From contig WION01000050.1 in the NCBI GenBank assembly GCA_015039365.1, positions 177,895 through 241,894 on the forward strand: a stretch of DNA of 64,000 bases, read 5' to 3'. A model generated the notes under the pieces. The model searched no databases. It saw only the letters and a list, made by a program, of their open reading frames with translations, and was not told the DNA's origin. The translations under genes were made by a program, and so were the position numbers. Every line of letters starts with the position of its first letter. The first letter of the stretch is position 1. Positions 21,935 through 33,492 of the stretch are shown here, in pieces. Source of the DNA: Amanita rubescens (taxonomy: Eukaryota > Basidiomycota > Agaricomycetes > Agaricales > Amanitaceae).

Positions 21935-23259
21935 AGTGCTCTGAGGAAGCTGAAGTGACGCTGAAAACATGGCCGCTTTTAAATGTCCATGGCGTGCTTC
22001 GAACTCAGATTCTCGTCACGTTCAAGTTGGTTTTGCCAGTGTGCGGCCTAAAATGACAGTAGAATGGATGCAGCGGCGTTAACGTTAGCGTGGGCCGTAT
22101 TTCAAATACTTTTAGCACCTTCTACCCTGAACGGGATTTAGCACGTAAAGCAGCACCTGCCTGTGCTCGCCCTTTCCCTGCGTACCGTCCATGCCACCTC
22201 GTTCTTGCCCTCCTTTCTCCACAAGGGTATCAGTACGGCTCTCCGAGTTCTGCTACAAGCTCCTCGTCAGCGCAATTCTCGTCATGCTCGGATGCGCTTT
22301 TGCTGGATCTCGCCCTTGTCAGGTGAGGTAATATCACTGCGTGACCTTGGTGAACGTGTGAGGGGGAGTCGTAATTTCTAGAAACAAAGAATAAATGAAA
22401 AGGGACGGCTTGGGAGACGTATTCAACAAAGGGAAAAGGCAAGCGAACTAGAAAATACGTACGATCGGACTCGGATTTCGCCGGTATGCTTTGCTCTTCG
22501 CGTCCTGACCCCGTACTTTTCTGATGGGCTTGGTGAGCTCCACCTTCTTGTTCTCGTCTGATGATCCGACGGAGAAGGAAAATGCCAAGATCGTATGTCA
22601 ACAGATCGTTCGCGAGGTGGGGTAGACACTGGTAGACAAGGGTAGACAATGGAGCAATGACTAGCAACGTGGTTCTAATCGGCACCTTGACGACTTCGCT
22701 TGCTCGCGCGGCGTAAACATCATACCGGGAGCAGCAGTGGAACGACAGACGCTTACCTAGTACCGATAGCTGGTACGAGAATTGGAGAACTGAAGGGAGT
22801 TTGATCGAATACGACCCTGCAGATAGACAGATAGAGAGAGCGCATCAGTTAAATGGGGAGTAACACAAACAAGTACGGCAACGCACAGCTTTTCGACTCT
22901 CTAGGCCCAAGCGAAAGGTTGACAGCTAGCATAGAAGGTTGAGAATCAAATGTCGGAAGGGGAAACTGTGGATCGACGGATAAGTCTAGATCTGGCGTTT
23001 CGGCTTTACCTGAGCCGCTTCATTTCTGTTGGTCAGCCGTGGAACACTGAGGTGGAGGTTGGGAAAAGGATTGTTTGGTATGTGGAGGTGCGCACTGCGC
23101 GAGAAGACAGACTTGGATCCTTTCGCCGCTAAGTGAATATTCGAATTGTCGTAGTTTTCGGCTAGTATGATCGTATTACATCAAATCTATCGTGCTTCTG
23201 TACCTCCACTTCTCCTGCCCTCTTTCTTTCCCGATTGTTGACCGGATTGTCCTAATATT
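21935..23259. other. No confidently assigned gene
   Basis: Several overlapping open frames lie at 22090-22690 on both strands (the longest is minus 22685-22230, with a hydrophobic start TTLLVIAPLSTLVYQC). Splice-like GTACGT and AG sites occur near 22460, so a small gene is possible, but no domain is recognised. Confidence 0.3.
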
Positions 23260-24080
23260 TTAGCCCTCAACTGCTTCCGTGCGACTAGTTTCCGCAGCCG
23301 CAGCCTCGGAACCATGTTCCATTGCTCCCCGATGTCCCGCAGCCGCGGTCTCCTCTCCATGCTCGCCTTTGTGGACGATCTTGGCCCTCTTCGCCTCCTT
23401 GCCTGCTTCCCTCTCAGTCGCTCCCTGCTCAGGTGCAGTCACAACCTCCTTCTTTCCCTTCTCCATGTCAACATCCTCGCCTTCCTTCGCTTCACCTTCT
23501 TCCCGCTTCCGCTTTTCGCCCACAGCTGCTTCCTCTGCGGCCTTCTTCCGCCCACGTCCCCCGACTTTCTTGGCGCCAGCTTTGGCAGGCTTTTTGCCTG
23601 CCTCTCCGGTAGCTTTTTTGCTCTTCTTTGCTCCTCTTGCCGGCTTCTTTTTTTCTCCTTCAGTTGTTTGTTTCTCGCCGGTCTCCTGAGCTGGCTGGGC
23701 CTCCTGTGAAGGACCTGCAGTGGCACCACTCTCCTCAGTGGCAACATCACCACCCTGGCCTCCTTCTTGCGCTGCTGTCTCTTCGTCGCCGCCACCACGA
23801 AGCCTTTTCAGCTCGCTGGCGCGCTTGACGACGTCATTACCGTCGCGTTCAATGTGAACTGCTGGATTGCTTTTATCGGCATTTTTATGAACGCGCTTTC
23901 CCTTTGACTCTATCTCGAGTTTACCGGATGTCTTCACTTCCGCGACTTTGCCTTTAGGATGTCCGCCACCCCAGTTCCAGGATACTGAAACAGATGTGAA
24001 TGAGTATGTCGCGCAACTGGAAATTATGATAGCACGGATTGCGAACCTTCATCACCTACTTGAATATTACTGTCCGACAT
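23260..24080 (-). CDS. Hva1_TUDOR domain protein with Lys/Glu/Ala-rich tail
   Basis: Exons 24080-24047 and 23984-23260 give 252 residues. The start MSDSNIQVGDEVSWNWGGGH joins across the intron to PKGKVAEVKTSGKLEIESKG and NPAVHIERDGNDVVKRASEL. This is the small Hva1_TUDOR (hypervirulence-associated protein, DUF2945) domain, known from fungi and bacteria. The remaining 170 residues are low complexity: basic runs (KKPARGAKKSKKATGEAGKK, GRGRKKAAEEA, EKRKREE) alternating with acidic stretches, resembling nuclear, histone-H1-like tails, so nuclear location is a reasonable inference. The molecular role of the domain is unknown. The very small first exon fixes the start, because the domain's conserved VGDEVSW is split by the intron. 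Confidence 0.85.
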
Positions 24081-25031
24081 GCAGCCTGATGATCAATAAA
24101 GTTAAGTTGTAAATGTAACGGGCTACAGGAGAAAGGTTTGAAATGAGAAACCGTTACAAGGTGGCTGAGAGTCTGAGACATCGTGATGACGTCACATAGA
24201 TCGAGACGTACAACGGAGACTGGATGAAAGGACATCCTCCTTTCGCGCAATTGCAAGATTCGACGTCAGTTCGTTATTAGGGTCACTTGCGCGTGCCCGA
24301 AACATCGTCGTCCTCATGTTCCTTTCAAATTGATCGCGATTTCTTGGTAGTCTTTAGAATACTTTTGGGTGGCGTCGTGCCAATAGAGCCTATCCCTGCT
24401 GATGGTTAAAACGTTAAAGAACGCGTCAAAATTAGGAATAGCGTATGGATAACGAAGGAGGTGAAAAGAAGAAAGAAAAAATGAAGTAAAATATTACGCA
24501 AAATTGCCCCCCTTCACTCTTAAAGTTGACGTGAGATGTAAGTCACATTTCTAGCCATCTTATTTAAAAAAACTTGCAGCTTTGATGGTCAGCGTCGATT
24601 TCGCCACATGTTGGCATTCGGACTGTCACGCATCACGCGCACGTCGTCGTCAGTCTTTCATCAAAGATAAACAAAGGATGCAACAGGACTCCTGACGAGG
24701 TTCAACGCCACTTGCCTATCAGTGCCACATCTTCGTCATATCTAGCCTTATGGCGCAACTCCGGTGTCCTAGAAGCAGAAGTAGTTTTCTCGTGATCCGA
24801 AGAAATGCGGTGGTACCACCAAATAGAGTTCTTTATCAATGCCCAAAGGTCAACTGATTTGCATGACCCTCCCACGTAAGGTCCCGCGCATACTCCGTTA
24901 GGTCTGTTCCGATATGATCGCGACATTTGGATATAACGGGATTTGAGCGATTCAACTCATCTGTTTTGGTGAGCCCCGATATACTTGGTTTTCTTGTGAA
25001 AGACTCAACGGAGACATATTATAAAGCCAAA
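24081..25031. other. Spacer before the trefoil array
   Basis: No supported gene. From about 24940 the sequence becomes similar to the leader of the trefoil units, including TATTATAAAGCC just upstream of the ATG at 25032. Confidence 0.4.
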
Positions 25032-25440
25032 ATGCAGCCTGTCATTGGACCTCTGCAAGCGGGTACATATATCGTAGAGGTAGCCGAAGCCCCATGGTAG
25101 TGAAGAACGATCGGTCGAAGTTTGTGTGGATCGAACTGATGAAGTAGCGAAAGTAAGAGTCTCAAGTTGCTGCATGAGATTCAATTTAACATGTATTAGT
25201 GAGTTATCGAGAGAATGGGAAACGATGTGTATAGTGCACGACGAAAGATTTGAATGTGGTCCCAGCTCACGACACTGTCGACGTGAGCGAAGGGTTAGCT
25301 GAGTGGATCCTCAGGGAGAAATGGATGTTCCGGGAGTATACAGGTTTGCCTTTTTTATTATTGGCTTTCCATTTGAACGAAACTTGTGTAGTGGCTCATC
25401 CCCCCGGGAAGTCCGAACTTATACGCGTACATGGAAAATA
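25032..25440 (+). pseudogene. Trefoil inhibitor-like gene, broken copy
   Basis: The frame opens MQPVIGPLQAGTYIVEVAEA, matching the array family, but a small deletion after EAPW brings an early stop. The later parts are still readable: the intron, ERMGNDVYSA-like residues, an EW.L.E block and the GVYR splice site. The 3' flank to about 25720 is shared with 43395-43690. It is the leftmost recognisable member of the repeat family and clearly decayed. Confidence 0.7.
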
Positions 25441-25867
25441 GGGAAGACCATGCGAGTAACAGTGCTAAACCTCAAAGAACGTTAGGTCAACGTGGGGCTA
25501 GGTGCTGAGCAAAGGATGACGAAAATTCGTTTTTTTCGTGTTGACTGCTGACTGGGGATCAAGTGTCAGTGAGTTCGCGCCACGCCTAGGCCTTAACTTT
25601 TTTTGACGCCGAACTTAGATTATGAACTTTCGGCACAGACATGTATGATGGTGGATCTGACGTTGTGTAATCAAGTTGCTCGCGAAGTATGCAAGAATCT
25701 GAATCTTGGTACATTTATCCCTCGTGATGATTTCAATTATCAACTCGGGAAGCGCCGCCTGCGTCGGCACCAACCTTGCTTCAGATGATCCATGCGTAGA
25801 ATCCAACAGCAGATCAAAACATCGGACATCTTGTGCCATATTATAAAAATCTGTGATTCTTATTTAC

Positions 25868-26236
25868 TCATGCCATATTATAAAATACTGTGATTAAATA
25901 TCGTCTATCGGACAATGACGCAACGGCGGCTTGGAGTCGTCGAAGCTTGTCCACGGCGATGGCGAAGTCATTGGCGAGATTTGCGTCCGCAGGAGAGCCC
26001 AGCAACAGCTGGAATTTGGACGCCGTAACGTCGGTGGTATACTGAGGGTTAAAGTTGCCACGGGGTGAAACGTTGAGACGGTTGGGGAGGGCCTCTCCCA
26101 CGACAACCATTACGGCGTCCTCACGCACGTCGTTGGGCGTGGATATCACTGCTGAGACCTGTTGAACACTGACAAGGACGCGAGATGAACCGTTGGACTT
26201 CCACGCCACAGGTGAATCGAATTCAGGACAGGCCAA
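25868..26236 (-). CDS. Hypothetical protein, probable last exon
   Basis: An open stretch of 122 codons with balanced composition: SRVLVSVQQVSAVISTPNDV, DAVMVVVGEALPNRLNVSP, KFQLLLGSPADANLANDF and VDKLRRLQAAVASL. It reads like real protein rather than a shadow. Possible upstream exons lie at 26390-26560 (a Gln-rich start, PPISQAQQVLQQQTHDRR, or the overlapping SLFDLYNEKNRLYSK). I recognise no family and cannot fix the splicing. Confidence 0.4.
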   Translation of the reverse strand: MACPEFDSPVAWKSNGSSRVLVSVQQVSAVISTPNDVREDAVMVVVGEALPNRLNVSPRGNFNPQYTTDVTASKFQLLLGSPADANLANDFAIAVDKLRRLQAAVASLSDRRYLITVFYNMA

Positions 26237-26559
26237 ATAATTTGGCTGAGAAAAGAGACAAGTGCGTTCCCAGACAGTGCTAAACTGCAGTAAACGTCAA
26301 GCGGGGCATGACAGGAAAGAGAAGTAAGAGGCACACAGCCGACATTGAGACAAGCAGGGAAGATCGTCAAAAATGATGGTCTGGAGGCTTTATAACAGGG
26401 AAGCGATGAGGAATATAATTGCGGAAGGATCGACACTTTGAATAGAGCCTATTTTTTTCATTATAAAGATCAAAAAGCGACGGTCGTGCGTCTGCTGCTG
26501 CAGGACTTGTTGGGCCTGGCTGATTGGTGGTCTGGAGGCCATAGCAAAAAGACAAACCC

Positions 26560-28199
26560 AAAGGGTACAGGGAGAGACGTGGAGGGCCACAGGCAGGAGG
26601 TCAATGTCGGGCGCCGCACTGGCTGGAATAGGAAAAAAATTCTGCAATACGTCATTGTTTATTGCTATGTACTGTTGGACACCGATCTGGCTACGGAATA
26701 CGTACCCACTAAACCTTGCTTCAGCAAGGTAATTTTGAGATATCATTCATTTTAGATTCGCCCTTGATTTAGAGTCGAAATCGTTGTTTACCGGCTGTAA
26801 CCCTGCTCATACCCATGTGTCCTCATCAAGCGCTAACAGAATTGAATGGGCACCACATACGATAATTTAAATGGTTGTAATGGGGAGAAACAAACTAGTC
26901 TTCAACGCCGTAACAATATCGCCTTCCTCCGTAAGATCGGCTTCATTAGTGGTCGATCGAGCTGGCGGTGGGTCCGGTAGCTCGTTAGGAGTGGAGAGTC
27001 GGCCGTTTCAACTCAAAGATGGGGAACCTTCAACGCCGGCTCCAGTCCCACACCTTCTAGCGCCTCCAACTTACCACACAACACCCATCAAACAGCACCA
27101 TCAACATCCGTGCCAAACGGCCTCCCACTATGCAGCACCTCCCTCACCCGAGCCAATAACGGAACGAGAGCACCTCCATTTGTCTGTTGATAGAGATCAC
27201 GAAACGGGGAGAGACGGAAGTCGAACGTGATTCTGTCGGACATTTGTCCTTTTGTTGCCTTCTCGACGTGCGAGAGGAGCTGGTGTGGCGGAATGGTGTA
27301 GATGAATGATGAAGTCGAGATGGGAGATGTGATAGCCTAGAGTGAGTTCGTCCTTCTCTTCTTTTCCTTCAACGATCTCTTCCACGCCATTTCTTTCTCA
27401 TTCGCGTCTTTCAAAGTCAACCTCATCTTTTACTTACGACCACCTTATTCAAGTTGTCCAACGGAACATTTTTGAACCACGTTAAGCTGAGTCGAGTGGA
27501 GATTGGGAGGGAATGGCATGCCAGCGCGAACGCTTTCAAGTACGATATTACTCTTTTTTCTCGCATTCTGACGGTACGCACACGCAGCACGAATGCTTTG
27601 AAAAACTTGAAGAATCTTGCGGTTGTGCTCGGGCTCGGTGCCAAAGGCCCCCACCACCAAACCACGAAATTACGAATGCCAAGCGTTGCATGTTGCCGAA
27701 GTAAACGTCGTAGGTTGTAAAAGGGATGGCGGGGACGTGAATGGCGGGGAGAGAATGTTTGGCAATCCGTTTTCGGTAAGGACGTCATCCACTCCATATC
27801 ATAAATGTCCAACCAACCCGATCTTTTCGGCCTTGAAAGTTGAAACTCAAGCATACATTGAATACTAAGACGCTTGCTGCTGTTGATTTGTCTTAACACT
27901 ACAAGAAGTCTAGGCGTTCCTCCGCTCTGACCTCTGTGGTCGAACAACGGAGATCCAACTTTCAGGCCTATGTGGGATCAATGGAAATTCTTGTCGCACG
28001 GAGGACAATGGCAAGGATGTGGGCAACACGTTTGGGTGATCAATTTGGTGGGCGGCGGGAAAGTTGGCCTCCGAGCGCCGCTATCTCCGCTCTCAGTCTG
28101 CCAAGCCAACACTTCAACCGAGTAACAGCCCACGTGCAATATTGTGAAAGTGAATGAAATAATAAATCCATGATCAGAACCAGAAACTTGGGCGTAATC
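26560..28199. other. Ambiguous stretch with open frames on both strands
   Basis: The longest frames are plus 26871-27230 and minus 27947-27423 (YDMEWMTSLPKTDCQTF, FFKFFKAFVLRVRTVRMREK). Neither has a recognisable domain or convincing splice structure. It may hold a decayed gene on the minus strand. Confidence 0.3.
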
Positions 28200-28525
28200 A
28201 ACGTAATGGTGGGTAATCGTGACATGAATGAAGGCACTATTAGAGCACTAACCACACTACGGAGACAGCGTGTGCAACAGTAAAACTAATGGGGACGCAA
28301 ATGACGACACGAATGACGACACTACTAGTATTAGTGGGGTTCTGTCGGCCCTACACGGATAAACGTGTGCAGTGGCAAAAATAATGAGGACGCGAATGAA
28401 GGCACTAATTAGAACTCTGTCCACACTACATGACTCGGATGGACAGCGTGTGAAGGGGCAAAACTAAGGGCGAGTAACCGTGACGTGAATGAGGGCACTG
28501 CTCGCGCTATATAGACAGCATATGC
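28200..28525. repeat. Imperfect repeats upstream of the tectonin gene
   Basis: About four diverged units contain GACAGCGTGTG, a (C/G)AAAA(C/A)TAA block, GAGGACGCGAATG-like and GAATGA(A/G)GGCACT. They recur near 28210, 28270, 28385 and 28455. They end just before a TATATA box (28506-28511), so they sit in the upstream region of the tectonin gene. Confidence 0.5.
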
Positions 28526-28714
28526 AGATATTCCCCCAATTCCCCTTGTCCCCTCTCATTTCTCGCGATCGTTTACAGTGGTACGTGCACAATTCTGCTA
28601 GTATCATATGCTTACCCTGACATTCTAATGTAGTCTGTGCTTTATCAGGTAGACTTTACCGATTATTATTACCCGTTTACGGTGCTGAGGGCCCTTGTTT
28701 CAGCAAGTTTAGGA

Positions 28715-29395
28715 ATGTCTTGGAAGCAGATCCCTGGTGCTCTCGTACGAATCTCTGCTGGATCGGTCACCAACGTCTGGGGAGTCAACTCTGGCGGGAA
28801 TATCTATCGTTACACGGGTAACGACAGTAACCCCTGGGTCCAGATTCCTGGCGCCCTAACCGACATTGGTGCAGCAGCTGATGGCACAGTTTGGGGGGTA
28901 AATTCTGCCGGCAACATCTATCGCTATACCTGGGATTCCAAGCACTGGATCCAAATTCCCGGTGCTCTCAAACGAATCTCTGCTGGATCATCCACCAATG
29001 TATGGGGAGTCAACGCTGCCGGCAACATCTATCGTTACACGGGTGACGACAGCAACCCTTGGGTCCAGATCCCTGGTGCCCTAACCGATATCGGCGCGGG
29101 TGCCGATGGCACGGTTTGGGGAGTCAACTCCGCTGGTAATATCTACCGCTATGTCGGGGGTGAAGGAAACCCAAAAATCTGGGTCCAAATTCCAGGTGCC
29201 CTCACTGCGATCTCTGCTGGGGTGGAAACCAATGTGTGGGGGGTCAACAGCGGGGGCAACATCTACACGTACACGGCTGATGACAGTAAGCCCTGGATTC
29301 AAATTCCTGGTGCTTTGGTCGATATTGGCGCCGGTACCGATGGTGCGGTTTGGGGAGTCAACAAGGCTGGTAATATTTACCGTTGGATTCGCTGA
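28715..29395 (+). CDS. Tectonin-type beta-propeller lectin
   Basis: 226 residues made entirely of six tectonin repeats of about 36-38 residues. Each starts W(K/V/I)QIPGAL, goes through an ISAG or IGAG strand, then VWGVN, and ends GNIYRYT. This length and repeat number match fungal tectonin 2 lectins, six-bladed propellers that bind O-methylated sugars and are known from other mushrooms as cytosolic defence lectins active against nematodes. No signal peptide is seen. The start at 28715 is preferred over 28637 because the extra 26 residues (VDFTDYYYPFTVL) precede the first blade, and a CAG acceptor lies just before it, so an upstream non-coding exon is likely. Blades alternate between two subtypes: odd ones have ISAG..TNVWGVN, even ones DIGAG.DGTVWGVN. 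All six are intact. Confidence 0.9.
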   Translation: MSWKQIPGALVRISAGSVTNVWGVNSGGNIYRYTGNDSNPWVQIPGALTDIGAAADGTVWGVNSAGNIYRYTWDSKHWIQIPGALKRISAGSSTNVWGVNAAGNIYRYTGDDSNPWVQIPGALTDIGAGADGTVWGVNSAGNIYRYVGGEGNPKIWVQIPGALTAISAGVETNVWGVNSGGNIYTYTADDSKPWIQIPGALVDIGAGTDGAVWGVNKAGNIYRWIR

Positions 29396-30461
29396 TTAAC
29401 ATCGGCCGAATTATTTCTTATCTTGTACTACTACTTACCGTCCTTTTTCTCCATACAATGTATGCTTTCTGACTCCGCTTTGCTATTCGGGCATGGACGT
29501 CGTAGCCCAGTTCTATTACCCAATATATCATCTGTCTGTGTGACGGCGGGCAGCTGACGTGAGTTCAAACACACGCTCAAAACCAAAACTATTTTCCCAC
29601 CGTCGTGTCGCGCGCGTTAGGTCCTTCAAACGCTAAGCCCTACACTCCCCATCTACCCGGATCCATCGCGGCCATTAATCGTTTGGCAAAGAAACGTGAA
29701 CCTTCATCGAGGGCATCCAGATTGCTAAACCGAGCGTTTTACGGTTGGTATTCACTTAAAAATGAAAATGGGATGCGTTTCAGTTTAAGGCAGGGCGTAG
29801 GCCGTTGGCCATAGCCGCGCTGAGTGAGGCATGTCAATCCTTGTACCTTAGGCCCTATCACTGACTCGAACGGATCTATATGTGAAGCTGGCCTTTCCGT
29901 TCGATGAGTGATCAGCGAAGTGAGTTAGGACCGCGCCGAGGCTTTACTACTCTTTGACGTCGAACTATATCACGCAGATATGACGGTGGATCTAGCCTGT
30001 GGAATCCAGGTCACGAAAGCCAAAGTGCTCCCAGGGTAGCTCCTAAAGCAGCCTAGAAGCATTGGCGGGAACGTGTGCCACTGTTGGGGGTGCCGTTGAC
30101 CTGAAGTGGCGAGCCACACCGCTGTCTTATTTGATTGCCTGCCACGCTTCTCTTTATAAATCCACGAACCTCACGGGGATACGAAGATATCGCGTGTGTT
30201 TTCAAATGTCGGCGCATACTCGGCCGAAGCCTGCGGACCTACTATACGTCTATTGGGGTTATTCCCTCCCTCCCGTTTCCCAAATTCAAGCTAACTCCCT
30301 TTGCAAGCACCCAAGGAAAACCATATTGGTGAGGATCATGCATGCAGCCCCACAGTACTCCCTTGATTCAGTTGACTGTACCCTAGATATTGAGCACTGC
30401 CACATGCCAGGTAATAAAGCCTTAGGTTTGCGTGGTGTTCCTCCAACTTCTAACATTCGAA
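29396..30461. other. Tectonin 3' flank and leader of trefoil unit 1
   Basis: No gene. From about 29820 it carries the repeated leader of the trefoil array (for example GCCACACCGCTGTCTTATTTG at 30113, again near 31280 and in diverged form at 43970). Confidence 0.55.
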
Positions 30462-31028
30462 ATGCACCCTGTTATTGGATCTCCGCAGACGGGTACATAC
30501 GTCGTTGAACTAGTTGATGACCCTGGCAAATACCTGACAGTGAGCGGTGACCAGTCGAAGTTCACGTTCACAAATGATCCTCGGAGTGATGCAGCAAAGG
30601 TAAGGGTGTTCAAAGATTTGTAAAGTATAGCTTAACATGTATTAGTGGATCATGGAGAGAATTGGCAACGACGTATATCGAATTATGGGGAAAGATCCGA
30701 GTGTGGCACCAGCTCACGATCCCAGGCAAAGCGCGGTCAGCGTGAGCTCGGAAGGGCCAACTGAATGGACCGTCAAGGAGACAGATGTCCCAGGAGTATA
30801 CAGGTGTGCCGTTTCATTATTGATCTTCACATTCAATGAAACTCGATTAGTAGCGGACCCGCCGGACGCCCAGACTTACATGCGTGCGCTGAAATAAATG
30901 GGGATCATGTGAGTAACGATGTCAAACATACCTTGCCACTGACTCAAACGGAACTTTAGTTCGATGTGCAGGTGGTTTCTGAGGGTAGGACGGCCGCGAA
31001 AGTCCGTCTTTTCTGCGTCGATGAGTGA
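30462..31028 (+). CDS. Trefoil inhibitor-like protein, array copy 1 (intact)
   Basis: Four exons give about 140 residues: MHPVIGSPQTGTYVVELVDD..., then WIMERIGNDVYRIMGKDPS...EWTVKETDVPGVY, a short exon SSGPAGRPDLHACAEING, and FDVQVVSEGRTAAKVRLFC with stop at 31026. The GTY opening strand, W...GNDVYR and EW.VKET...G.Y strands match the three-lobed layout of small mushroom beta-trefoil inhibitors (I66/cospin-like). No signal peptide, so probably cytosolic. The promoter has AATAAAGCC where copies 3, 5 and the 25.0 and 44.6 kb members have TATAAAG, so this copy may be weakly expressed. Family membership of the paralogues with each other is certain; the I66 assignment is tentative. Confidence 0.6.
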
Positions 31029-31695
31029 TCAGCGATCAAGTGTCAGTGAGCTTGGACTGTACCTAATAAGCTTTATCATCATTGTTGACGAGTCGGACCT
31101 AGATCAGTGCCGGTTTTGACGGTGGATGCATCATTGGTCAGATAGTTCCCAGTTACCAAAGTATTTGAGAATCCAAGTATATAGTTATGCCATTAGCCTA
31201 CGAAACTTTGGAATCCAGTAGGTTATGAAAATTGTATCCAGAATTCAAGTTCATAGCTATGGCGCGCTATATAGACAAGCCACACCGCTGTCTTATTTGG
31301 TTGCCTGCCACGCTTCTCTTTATAAATACACAAACCTCACGGGGATACGAAAATATCAAGTCTATCGCGTGTGTTTTCAAATGTCGGCACGTACTCGGCA
31401 GAAGCCTGCAGATCTACTATACGTCTATTGGGGTTATTCCATCCCTCCCGTTTCCCGAATTCAAGCTAACTCCCTTTACAAGCACCCAAGGAAAACCATA
31501 TTGGTGAGGATCATGCATGCGGCCCCACACGTACTCCCGTGACTAGTCTATACCTTAAAAACCACATTGGTAAGGATGCGGCCCCACACGTACTCCTTTA
31601 ATCCTAGATATTCATATGATTCACCGAGCACTGCCACATGCCAGGTAATAAAGCCTTAGATTTGCAGGGAGTTCCTCCAACTTCTAACATTCGAA

Positions 31696-32262
31696 ATGCG
31701 CCCTGTTATTGGACCTCCGCAGACGGGTACATATGTCGTTGAACTAGTTGACGACCCTGGCAAATACCCGACAGTGAACAATGACCAGTCGAAGTTCTCG
31801 TTCACAAATGATCCTCGGAGTGATGCAGCGAAGGTAAGGGTGTTCAAAGATTTGTAACGTATAGCTTAACATGTATTAGTGGATCATGAAGAGAATGGGC
31901 AACGACGTATATCGAGTTGTGGGGAAAGATCCGAGTATGGCACCAGCTCACGATCCCAGGAAAAGCACGGTCAGCGTGAGCTCGGAAGGGCCAACTGAAT
32001 GGACCATCAAGGAGACAGATGTCCCAGGAGTATACAGGTGTGCCGTTTCATTATTGACCTTCACATGCAATGAAACTCGGTTAGTGGCGGACCCGTCGGA
32101 CACCCCGACTTACACGCGTACGCTGAAATAAATGGGGATCAGGCGAGTAACGATGTCAAACATGCCTTGCCACTGACTCAAACAGAACTTTAGCTCGATG
32201 TGAAAGTGGTTTCTGAGAGTAGGATGGCCCTGAAAGTCCGTCTTTTCTGCGTCGATGAGTGA
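31696..32262 (+). CDS. Trefoil inhibitor-like protein, array copy 2
   Basis: Very close to copy 1 across all four exons and the flanks (MRPVIGPPQTGTYVVELVDD, MKRMGNDVYRVVGKDPSMAP, EWTIKETDVPGVY, then LDVKVVSESRMALKVRLFC). The third intron starts GCGAGT instead of GTGAGT. GC-AG introns are used at low frequency in fungi, so the gene may still work; if not spliced, an in-frame TAG truncates it before the last strand. As in copy 1, the TATA position reads AATAAAG. The stop is at 32260. Confidence 0.55.
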
Positions 32263-32790
32263 TCAGCGATCAAGTTTCAAGTGTGTACCTAATAAGCTTT
32301 ACTATCATTGTTGACGAGTCAGACCTAGATCAGGCCCGGTTTTGACGGTGTATGCATCCTTGTGGAATCAGATAGCTCCCAGTTACCAAAATATTTGAGA
32401 ATCCAAGTATCTAGTCATTGACGAGACTTTGGAATCCAGTAGGTTATGAAAATAGTATCCAGAATTCAAGTTCATAGCTATGGTTGTAACGAGAGTGTTC
32501 TCATACGGAAATTTAGTATCAATTTAGACATTTCTGAAGCTGGACTTGGCTGAGTTTTTGGTCATGCGTGAGCCTCTTTTCCGTCTCCCGAATCCAATTT
32601 AACTCCCTTTGCAAGCACGGCCGATCTTTTTGTAATGATGCGGCCCCACACGTACTCCTTTGACTGAACCACATTGGTACGGATGCGGCCGCCCCACGCG
32701 CGCTCCTTTAATTGCTGTACGTTCACATGATAGCGCTGCCACGAATATGCTAGTCTGTGCTTCGGTTTCTCATGAAGGCCCAAGGAAACA

Positions 32791-32797
32791 TATAAAG
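32791..32797 (+). promoter_or_regulatory. TATA box of array copy 3
   Basis: TATAAAG followed by CCTTAG, 42 bases before the ATG. The same TATAAAGCC block precedes the ATGs at 25032 and 36046, while copies 1 and 2 have AATAAAGCC. Confidence 0.55.
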
Positions 32798-32832
32798 CCT
32801 TAGTTTTGCAGGGCGTTCTTCCAACATTCAAC

Positions 32833-33395
32833 ATGCGCCCTGTTACCGGACCTCCGCAAGCGGGCACATACATCCAAGAGCTGCTTGATGCCCCTGGCAA
32901 GTACACGACAATGACCAGTGACCAGCCGAAGATGGTGCTCACAAATGATCCTCAGAGTGATGCAGCAAAGGTAAGGTGTTCAAAGATATGTAAAGTATAA
33001 CTTAACATGTATTAGTTTTTCATCGAGAGCATGGGCAACGACGTATATCGAGTTGTGAGGAAAGGTCTAAATATAGCACCAGTTCACAATACCAGCCAAA
33101 ACACGGTCAGCGTGAACGAAGGGCCAGCCGAATGGAGGATCAAGGAGACGGATGTCCCAGGAGTATACAGGTGTGCCGTTTCATTATTGATCTTCACATT
33201 CAATGAAACTCGATTAGTAGCGGACCCGCCGGACGCCCGGACCTACACGCGTGCGCTGAAATAAATGGGGATCATGTGAGCAACGGTGTTAAACGTGCCT
33301 TGCCACTGACTCAAACGGAACTTGAGCTTGATTCGAAGGTGGTTACTGACAGTAGGATGGCCACGAAATATCGTCTTTACCGCGTCGATGAGTGA
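32833..33395 (+). CDS. Trefoil inhibitor-like protein, array copy 3 (intact)
   Basis: Begins MRPVTGPPQAGTYIQELLDA and continues FFIESMGNDVYRVVRKG, EWRIKETDVPGVY and LDSKVVTDSRMATKYRLYRV with stop at 33393. The exon 2 opening Trp of the other copies is Phe here. All four exons are open with GT-AG introns, the last acceptor being a weaker TGAG. It has the canonical TATAAAG promoter block. Same family call and uncertainty as copy 1. Confidence 0.6.
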
Positions 33396-33492
33396 AGTGA
33401 TCATTGAAGTGTCACTAAGCTCTCACTAAGCTTTAATTACTATTGTTGACAAGTCGAATCAGTATATCCTTGTAGAATCCGATAGTTCCGAG

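Noticed and set aside
23279..23828. Long plus-strand frames opposite the Hva1_TUDOR gene
   Set aside because: The minus strand encodes a Lys/Glu/Ala-rich tail; its complement naturally gives long Ser/Phe/Pro-rich open frames.
26871..27230. 119-codon plus-strand frame as a gene
   Set aside because: Low-complexity His/Pro content, no introns or domain, and no similarity to a family I know.
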